Shown piece by piece: positions 8,656 to 13,747 of a stretch of 64,000 nucleotides of DNA. Source of the DNA: Lachnospiraceae bacterium (GTDB taxonomy: Bacteria; Bacillota; Clostridia; Lachnospirales; Lachnospiraceae); the NCBI GenBank assembly GCA_910575255.1, contig CAJTEM010000004.1, forward strand, positions 1-64,000. The letters run 5' to 3'. A model generated the notes under the pieces. The model did not search any database and was not told the origin of the DNA. It saw nothing but the letters and a program-made list of their open reading frames with translations. The position numbers and the translations under genes are program-made. Each line of letters starts with the position of its first letter. Position 1 is the first letter of the stretch.

Positions 8656-8943
8656 ATGGCGATAAGGGAGAGTGAGATTGAACGGCATCTGGCCGTATCG
8701 GTGAAAAAGCTGGGAGGCATGGCGGTGAAGTTTGTTTCTCCCGGCTTGGATGGGGTGCCGGACCGGATTGTCTTATTACCGGGGAGGAAGATTGCTTTTG
8801 TGGAGCTGAAGGCTCCTGGGAAGAAGCCGGGGGCTTTGCAGGAGAAGCGGAAGCGGCAGTTGAAGGGGCTGGGGTTTCCGGTTTATGTGATAGACAGCCT
8901 GGGGCAGATCGGAGGTGTGCTGGATGAGATATGTTCCGCATGA
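8656..8943 (+). CDS. VRR-NUC domain nuclease
   Basis: A 95-residue single-domain VRR-NUC protein. It shows 'RESEIERHLAVSVKKLGG', then 'FVSPGLDGVPDRIVLLPGRK' (catalytic Asp), 'IAFVELKAPGKKPG' (the E-x-K of the PD-(D/E)XK core) and 'LGFPVYVIDS'. Stand-alone phage VRR-NUC proteins act as structure-specific nucleases, probably resolving branched DNA. I chose ATG 8656 (MAIRES) following AAAGGG; ATGs at 8623 and 8647 are also in frame. The 3' end overlaps the helicase gene by 20 nt, a common fixed pairing. Confidence 0.88.
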   Translation: MAIRESEIERHLAVSVKKLGGMAVKFVSPGLDGVPDRIVLLPGRKIAFVELKAPGKKPGALQEKRKRQLKGLGFPVYVIDSLGQIGGVLDEICSA

Positions 8944-10291
8944 CTATCAGGAGTATGCGAAAGAGTTTATCATCAGGGAGAAGGTGGGCGCGCTTTTTTT
9001 GGACTGCGGGCTTGGGAAGACGGTGATCACGCTGACGGCGGTGTGGGAGCTTCTGTTTGACTATTTTGATATCCGGAAGGTGCTTGTGGTTGCGCCCCTG
9101 CGGGTGGCGAGGGATACCTGGGGCGGCGAGCTGGAGAAGTGGGAGCATCTGTCCGGGATCGGGCTGTCAAAGGTGCTGGGTCCAGAGAAGGAGCGGCTGG
9201 CGGCTTTGGGGCGGGAGGCGCAGATGTATGTCATCAACCGGGAAAATGTGGAGTGGCTGGTGGAAAATTATAAATGGGATTTTGATATGGTGGTGATTGA
9301 TGAACTGTCTTCTTTCAAGTCCCATAGGGCGAAGCGGTTTAAGGCGCTAAAGAAGGTGCGCCCGAAGGTGAGGCGGATTGTGGGGCTGACCGGGACGCCG
9401 GCGCCGAACGGGCTGATCGACTTATGGGCGGAGATCGGGCTGCTGGACATGGGGCAGAGGCTTGGGCGGTTCATCGGCGGATACCGGGAGCGGTTCTTCC
9501 TGCCGGATAAGCGGAGCAGGCAGATGGTGTTTACCTATAAGCCCAGGGACGGGGCGGAGGAAGCGGTTTACGGGCTGATTTCTGATATCTGTATCAGCAT
9601 GAGGGCGGGTGACTATCTGGATATGCCGGAGTGTGTGTATAACCGGGTGGAGGTTGCCATGAGCGGGAGGGAGATGGAGCTGTATGGGAAGCTGGAGAAA
9701 GATATGCTGCTGCCCTTTGCGGAGGGGGATATTGACGCGGTGAATGCCGCGGGGCTCTCCAACAAGCTGCTGCAGATGGCGAACGGGGCGGTCTATGATG
9801 AGAACGGGAGGGTGAGGCGTATCCATGACCGGAAGCTGGAAGCCCTGGAGGATTTGATAGAGGCAGCGAACGGGAAGCCGGTGCTGGTGGCTTACTGGTA
9901 TAAGCATGATTTACAGAGGATTGTGGAGCGGGTGAAAGCCGTGGAGCTGGATACAGCGGAGGATATGCGGAAGTGGAATGCCGGGGAAATCCCGGTGGCG
10001 GTGATCCATCCGGCGTCTGCCGGGCACGGGCTGAACCTGCAGGCGGGAGGCTCCACGCTGGTATGGTTCGGGCTTACCTGGTCCTTGGAACTGTACCAGC
10101 AGATGAACGCAAGGCTGTGGCGGCAGGGGCAGAAGGATACGGTAGTGGTGCATCATCTGATTGCAAAGGGGACGCTGGACGAACGGGTGATGGCGGCCCT
10201 GGAGAAGAAGGACTGCGGGCAGGCGGCGCTTGTGGATGCGGTGAGGGCGAGGATTGGAGGCGGAAAGGATGGAGACAGAGAAGCTGTTTAA
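8924..10291 (+). CDS. SNF2-type DEAD/DEAH-box helicase
   Basis: A 455-residue superfamily 2 helicase of the phage SNF2-like type. Motif I is 'FLDCGLGKTVITL', motif II 'VVIDELSSFKS' (DEL-S variant of DEAH), motif III 'GLTGTPAPNG', and the C-terminal RecA lobe ends with 'QMNARLWRQGQKDTVVVHHLI' (motif VI). The start at ATG 8924 gives MRYVPHDYQEYAKEF, the usual N-terminus. It is translationally coupled to VRR-NUC and probably remodels replication or recombination intermediates. It overlaps the next gene by 23 nt. Confidence 0.9.
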   Translation: MRYVPHDYQEYAKEFIIREKVGALFLDCGLGKTVITLTAVWELLFDYFDIRKVLVVAPLRVARDTWGGELEKWEHLSGIGLSKVLGPEKERLAALGREAQMYVINRENVEWLVENYKWDFDMVVIDELSSFKSHRAKRFKALKKVRPKVRRIVGLTGTPAPNGLIDLWAEIGLLDMGQRLGRFIGGYRERFFLPDKRSRQMVFTYKPRDGAEEAVYGLISDICISMRAGDYLDMPECVYNRVEVAMSGREMELYGKLEKDMLLPFAEGDIDAVNAAGLSNKLLQMANGAVYDENGRVRRIHDRKLEALEDLIEAANGKPVLVAYWYKHDLQRIVERVKAVELDTAEDMRKWNAGEIPVAVIHPASAGHGLNLQAGGSTLVWFGLTWSLELYQQMNARLWRQGQKDTVVVHHLIAKGTLDERVMAALEKKDCGQAALVDAVRARIGGGKDGDREAV

Positions 10292-10754
10292 GGAATACCG
10301 GAACTGGAAGAAGGATATGGGGCTTCTGGAGTTTGAGCTGTCCCGGTTTGAGGGTGTTCCGTATGAGGATGTGATAGAGAGCATGTGCCTGGGGCAGCCC
10401 CAGGGGGAGCGGGTGCAGGGCGGCGGGATTTCCGATAAGACCGGGAATGCGGCGGTGAAGTACCGGCAGGTAAAGGAGCGTCTGGACGATGACTGGTTTG
10501 AGTACCTGCTGGGGCGGTATCAGGCGGTGAAGGAAGAGCTGGAGTTTTTTGAGTATGCCGTGGGGCAGTTGAGCGGGAGGCTGCCGGAGGTGGTGCGGGA
10601 TATGGTGATGGAGGATATGACGTGGAGGGCGCTTTCCGAGAAGTACAGCGTGAGCGAGGCCATGATCGGGAAGTACCGGAAGAGGGCGCTGTCGGAGATG
10701 AGGGAGCTGTACCTGATGAGGGAGAGGACGGCGGGGCAGTATCTTCTGGATTGA
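10269..10754 (+). CDS. ArpU/sigma-region-4-like late transcription activator
   Basis: A 161-residue protein starting ATG 10269 after GGAGGCGGAAAGG. The C-terminal third (DMTWRALSEKYSVSEAMIG, then KYRKRALSEMRELY) is a sigma-region-4-like helix-turn-helix. The middle (GISDKTGNAAVKYRQVKERL) matches the ArpU/RinA-like activators found just before the HNH-terminase genes in Firmicutes phages. I infer that it turns on the late operon, possibly at the promoter at 10804-10833 just downstream. The DNA-binding mode is known for the family only in outline. Confidence 0.65.
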   Translation: METEKLFKEYRNWKKDMGLLEFELSRFEGVPYEDVIESMCLGQPQGERVQGGGISDKTGNAAVKYRQVKERLDDDWFEYLLGRYQAVKEELEFFEYAVGQLSGRLPEVVRDMVMEDMTWRALSEKYSVSEAMIGKYRKRALSEMRELYLMRERTAGQYLLD

Positions 10755-10803
10755 TTCTGCATGCGGTTGAGTGATGGTTGAGTAAGAGTATAGGAAAGGT
10801 TTA

Positions 10804-10833
10804 TTGAAAGTTTATCGGCATCTGTGCTATGAT
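10804..10833 (+). promoter_or_regulatory. Sigma-A-type promoter ahead of late genes
   Basis: TTGAAA, an 18-bp spacer, then TATGAT. It lies after the ArpU-like gene and before two consecutive hairpins, so it may be the late promoter controlled by that activator and by termination or antitermination. Confidence 0.6.
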
Positions 10834-10855
10834 TAGGATGCGAAGAACTGTAAGG

Positions 10856-10890
10856 AGCTCTGTGGATATGTCCATGGGGCTTTTTCTTTT
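10856..10890 (+). terminator. Early terminator hairpin just after promoter
   Basis: AGCTCTGTGGA pairs along its whole length with TCCATGGGGCT (several G-U pairs) around a TATG tetraloop, followed by TTTTCTTTT. It ends only about 50 nt after the predicted start point of the 10804 promoter. Confidence 0.6.
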
Positions 10891-10899
10891 GTCTTTGCA

Positions 10900-10936
10900 G
10901 GGCAGCGGGCTTCATCCTTTCACCGCTGCCCTTTTT
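10900..10936 (+). terminator. Second intrinsic terminator in late leader
   Basis: GGGCAGCGG pairs perfectly with CCGCTGCCC, followed by TTTTT. It is the second hairpin in the leader between the 10804 promoter and the first late gene at 10962. Confidence 0.65.
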
Positions 10937-10961
10937 GGATTGAGAGGATGGAAGGGAGATC

Positions 10962-11168
10962 ATGATGGATTGTTTTGCTATGAATGACAGAGGGAAATGC
11001 AGCATATTAGGCAGCGGGATGTGCCAGGGAATCTCCTGCGGGTTCCATAAGACGAAGGAGGAACAGGAGCGGTCCCTGGAGAAAGCAAGGGAGAGGCTCA
11101 GGAGCCTGCCGGGGCATCAGCAGGACGCCATAGCGGATAAATATTACGGCGGAGTGAGGCGGTGGTGA
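10962..11168 (+). CDS. Small Cys-containing late-operon protein
   Basis: A 68-residue protein with spaced cysteines in its first half (DCFAMNDRGKCSILGSGMCQGISCGFHKTKEE) and a charged helical second half ending 'DAIADKYYGGVRRW'. Small proteins of this shape are common directly before the HNH gene in Lachnospiraceae prophages. The cysteines could bind a metal, but no function is known to me. GGGAG precedes a double ATG. The stop codon lies three bases before the HNH start. Confidence 0.6.
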   Translation: MMDCFAMNDRGKCSILGSGMCQGISCGFHKTKEEQERSLEKARERLRSLPGHQQDAIADKYYGGVRRW

Positions 11169-11170
11169 CC

Positions 11171-11524
11171 ATGCCGAGAAGGCCGAAGAAGCCGTGTAGG
11201 CATCCGGGATGTCCGGAGCTGACGGACGGTGATTTCTGTGAGGGACATGCTGCATTGCATAGGGCAGACCGTGTGGATGCATCCGGGCGTGGGTATGGCA
11301 GCAGGTGGCGGAAAGCGAGGAAACTTTTTTTGAAACGGCATCCGCTGTGTGAGAGGTGCAAGGAGCAGGGGCAGTTCGTGAGAGCGGAAGTGGTTGACCA
11401 TATTGTGCCGCACAGAGGGGATGGAAGGCTGTTCTGGGACGAAGGGAACTGGCAGGCTCTTTGTAAGAGCTGCCATGACAGCAAGACCATGACCGAGGAC
11501 AGGTATCAGGAATACAGGTACTGA
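11171..11524 (+). CDS. HNH endonuclease (terminase-associated)
   Basis: A 117-residue HNH nuclease. It begins MPRRPKKPCRHPGCPEL with a Cys/His zinc knuckle, then 'YGSRWRKARKLFLKRHPLCERC', 'EVVDHIVPHRGDGRLFWDEGN' (the HNH histidines) and 'LCKSCHDSKT'. This is the type of small HNH protein that works with the terminase in packaging HK97-like genomes. Here it is separated from the terminase by the modification block (12184-16471), which I take as a later insertion between HNH and terminase genes. Confidence 0.88.
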   Translation: MPRRPKKPCRHPGCPELTDGDFCEGHAALHRADRVDASGRGYGSRWRKARKLFLKRHPLCERCKEQGQFVRAEVVDHIVPHRGDGRLFWDEGNWQALCKSCHDSKTMTEDRYQEYRY

Positions 11525-11530
11525 CGGCAG

Positions 11531-11558
11531 AAAAGCCCTGGGAGCTTCCAGGGCTTTT
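11531..11558. terminator. Bidirectional terminator
   Basis: AAAAGCCCTGG pairs perfectly with CCAGGGCTTTT around a 6-nt loop. It lies between the convergent HNH gene and the minus-strand SymE-like gene and can serve both. Confidence 0.75.
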
Positions 11559-11577
11559 GCGGTATATGCTGTTTTTA

Positions 11578-11805
11578 TTATGCGGGTTCGGCGGGACAGT
11601 CCGGCTCCGGCGGCGCGGGGTGGATATGTATGGAGCCTTCTTCATAGTCCACCTGAAGGCGGTCCCCGATGTGGAAGCCGAGGGATTCCAGCCAGTTTCC
11701 CTCTATCTGGATTTTGGGTGTCCGGATGTATTTGGTGTCATCAAAAGGGTTTTTGGGATAGGTAAGGCGTGAGGATGTGATTACTTTGATCAGCTTTGAT
11801 TTCAT
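11578..11805 (-). CDS. SymE-family toxin-like protein
   Basis: A 75-residue minus-strand protein. The C-terminal half (PKIQIEGNWLESLGFHIGDR followed by LQVDYEEGSIHI) is the SymE/AbrB-like swapped-hairpin pattern of the SymE_toxin family. SymE proteins are known as type I toxins held down by an antisense RNA and are suggested to act on RNA or the nucleoid. AGGAGG sits nine bases before the ATG. It is the only minus-strand gene inside the prophage, so it is independently expressed. I did not find a clear promoter for an antisense RNA. Confidence 0.7.
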   Translation of the reverse strand: MKSKLIKVITSSRLTYPKNPFDDTKYIRTPKIQIEGNWLESLGFHIGDRLQVDYEEGSIHIHPAPPEPDCPAEPA

Positions 11806-12183
11806 GGACGTGTGCCTCCTTTAGATTTGGTGTGGTGCTGGCTATTATTTTACTGTGGAACCGTGCGGATCTCCAGTGAAATTTGGCCGGTGATCTCCAC
11901 AAAGATTTTTCATGTGAGCTGTGGGTTCTGTATATAGCCGGAGGGGCGGTGGAAATCTCCAGAAGCCGTATCCATGGACACCGCCGCCCCCTCAAACGTG
12001 AATTTTCGCAGAAATTAACAGGGGGGGATAGGCGGCACATAATCCCGGCATACATAAATGCAGGATTTATAAGGGGTTGAGCGGATTATTCCGTATCTGA
12101 AATCTCTGTAAATCCTGCATTTTGGGACTGAAAAACTATCGGAAAAAGGTGGTTTTCGGCTCTTTTTATTTGGGGGTGAAGGT
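11806..12183. other. Non-coding region with strong inverted repeats
   Basis: No gene is seen in this 378-nt stretch. It holds a GC-rich imperfect hairpin at about 11943-11991 (GGGGCGGTG against CACCGCCGCCCC) and a perfect 14-bp inverted repeat at 12056-12069/12109-12122. It separates the divergent SymE-like gene and the modification block, so it probably contains both promoters and their operators. Confidence 0.5.
12056..12122. repeat. Perfect 14-bp inverted repeat
   Basis: AAATGCAGGATTTA at 12056-12069 and TAAATCCTGCATTT at 12109-12122 are exact reverse complements with a 39-nt spacer. It lies 61 nt before the HTH gene and could be a paired operator or an RNA stem. Confidence 0.6.
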
Positions 12184-12384
12184 ATGACGAAGGAACAGGC
12201 GGAGCGGATTAAAGAGCTTCGGATGCAGGGGAAGGGCTATAAGGCCGTGGCCTCTGCCGTGGGGCTGTCCCGTGACATTGTGCGGAATTACTGCAGGGCG
12301 AACGGGATGGAAGGCTATGGGGAAGCGGTGAAGCTGAACCTGCAGAGAGAGATGGCGGAAGATACCGCCATGCCGGGTGCATGA
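12184..12384 (+). CDS. Small helix-turn-helix protein
   Basis: A 66-residue protein made almost entirely of one HTH: 'KELRMQGKGYKAVASAVGLS' then 'RDIVRNYCRANG', the resolvase/HTH_7-type pattern. Similar phage proteins often continue into a Cys-rich zinc module; here the gene stops early and runs into the next gene by an 8-nt overlap, so it may be a shortened version. It could regulate the modification block or form part of a DNA-targeting complex with it. Confidence 0.6.
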   Translation: MTKEQAERIKELRMQGKGYKAVASAVGLSRDIVRNYCRANGMEGYGEAVKLNLQREMAEDTAMPGA

Positions 12385-13183
12385 GGACGGCGGAAAGGAA
12401 AAGCTGTATGCGGCTTCGCTGTCCGGCGGGAAGGATTCCACGGCCATGGTCCTGCGGCTGGTGGAGGAAGGCTGGCCTTTGGATTTTGTGATGTTCTGTG
12501 ACACGGGGCTGGAATTTCCCCGGATGTATGAGCATGTGGAAAGGCTGGAAAAGGCCCTGCCGGTCCCGGTGGTGCGTCTGAAAGAGGAAAAGGGATTTGA
12601 GTATTATCTTCTCCATTATACACCGGAGAGGAAAGACCCGGATTCCTCTTATGCGGGTATGCCGGGGATGAGCTGGGCAGGTCCTAGGAACCGCTGGTGT
12701 ACGTCCGTGTTGAAGACGGCGGTGATCAACAGGTATCTGTCAGGGCTTAGGAAGAGATATGAGATCGTGCAGTATATCGGCATAGCAGCGGATGAGCCGC
12801 AGAGGGTGAGGGAGTACCGGTATCCCCTGGTGGAATGGGGGATGACGGAGAAGGACTGCCTGGATTACTGCTATGAGCGGGGGTATGACTGGGGCGGGCT
12901 GTACCGGCTGTTTGACCGGGTGTCCTGCTGGTGCTGCCCCCTGCAGGGGCTGGAGGAACTGCGGACGCTGCGCCGGGAGTTTCCGGAGCTGTGGAGCCAG
13001 CTTTTGGAATGGGAGGCGAAAACCTGGCGGAATTTTCGGAAGGATTTTTCCGTGCAGGAGCTGGAAGTCAGGTTCCGGTTTGAGGAAGAACGGCTCCGGG
13101 AGGGAAAACGTATCCGGGGAAAGGATTTTTTTAAGGAACTGTATGGGAGGTTAGGCAGGGATGGAGACAGGGCAGAAATATAA
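12377..13183 (+). CDS. PAPS-reductase-like (adenine nucleotide alpha hydrolase) protein
   Basis: A 268-residue protein. 'YAASLSGGKDSTAMVLRLV' is the PP-loop of the PAPS reductase/ATP pyrophosphatase superfamily, followed by 'FVMFCDTGLEFPRMYEHVERL', a family hallmark. Later Cys-rich sites (RWCTSVLKT and SCWCCPLQGLEEL) resemble the PAPS reductase-like sulfur-transfer group that includes DndC. In phages such genes lie beside DNA methyltransferases, and a role in DNA or tRNA thio-modification is suspected but unproven. The start is a GTG overlapping the HTH gene. The 3' end overlaps the MT-A70 gene by 23 nt. Confidence 0.8.
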   Translation: MHEDGGKEKLYAASLSGGKDSTAMVLRLVEEGWPLDFVMFCDTGLEFPRMYEHVERLEKALPVPVVRLKEEKGFEYYLLHYTPERKDPDSSYAGMPGMSWAGPRNRWCTSVLKTAVINRYLSGLRKRYEIVQYIGIAADEPQRVREYRYPLVEWGMTEKDCLDYCYERGYDWGGLYRLFDRVSCWCCPLQGLEELRTLRREFPELWSQLLEWEAKTWRNFRKDFSVQELEVRFRFEEERLREGKRIRGKDFFKELYGRLGRDGDRAEI

Positions 13184-13745
13184 TATCGTCTATGCCGATC
13201 CCCCGTGGCGGTATGATAACAAACGGGTGCAGGGCGGAGCGGAGAAGCATTACGGGACAATGGGAACGGAGGATATCTGTGCACTGCCCGTGGCGGATAT
13301 CTGCGCAGAAGACTGTACGTTGTTTCTGTGGGTTACGTTCCCGCAGTTGCCGGAGGCCCTGCGTGTGATGGAAAGCTGGGGGTTCCGGTATAAGACGGTG
13401 GCTTTTGTGTGGCTGAAACAGAACCGGAAGTCTCCGGGCTGGTTTTACGGGCTGGGGTTCTGGACCAGGGGGAACGCGGAGATCTGCCTGCTGGGAGTGA
13501 AAGGGCATCCGAAGCGCAGGTCTGCCCGTGTCCACCAGTTTATCATCTCTCCGCTGGAAGCGCACAGCAAGAAGCCGGACGAGACGAGGGAGAAGATCGT
13601 GGAATTGATGGGAGACCTTCCGAGGGTGGAGCTGTTCGCAAGGCAGCGTGTCCCCGGCTGGGAAGCGTGGGGAAACGAGGTGGAGAGCAGCGTTGTCCTG
13701 GAGCCGGAAGGAAGTGGAAGAGAGAAGAACGGGGAGGTGGACTGA
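13161..13745 (+). CDS. MT-A70 family DNA adenine methyltransferase
   Basis: A 194-residue MT-A70-like protein. 'NIVYADPPWRYDN' is the DPPW catalytic motif for N6-adenine methylation; 'DCTLFLWVTFPQLPEALRVM' and 'GFRYKTVAFVWLKQ' follow as in the family, and 'HSKKPDETREKIVELMGD' with 'RVELFARQRVPGWEAWGNE' forms the SAM-binding end. The length is typical for phage members. It would protect phage DNA from host restriction. It overlaps its upstream neighbour and ends two bases before the cytosine methyltransferase. Confidence 0.9.
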   Translation: METGQKYNIVYADPPWRYDNKRVQGGAEKHYGTMGTEDICALPVADICAEDCTLFLWVTFPQLPEALRVMESWGFRYKTVAFVWLKQNRKSPGWFYGLGFWTRGNAEICLLGVKGHPKRRSARVHQFIISPLEAHSKKPDETREKIVELMGDLPRVELFARQRVPGWEAWGNEVESSVVLEPEGSGREKNGEVD

Positions 13746-13747
13746 CC

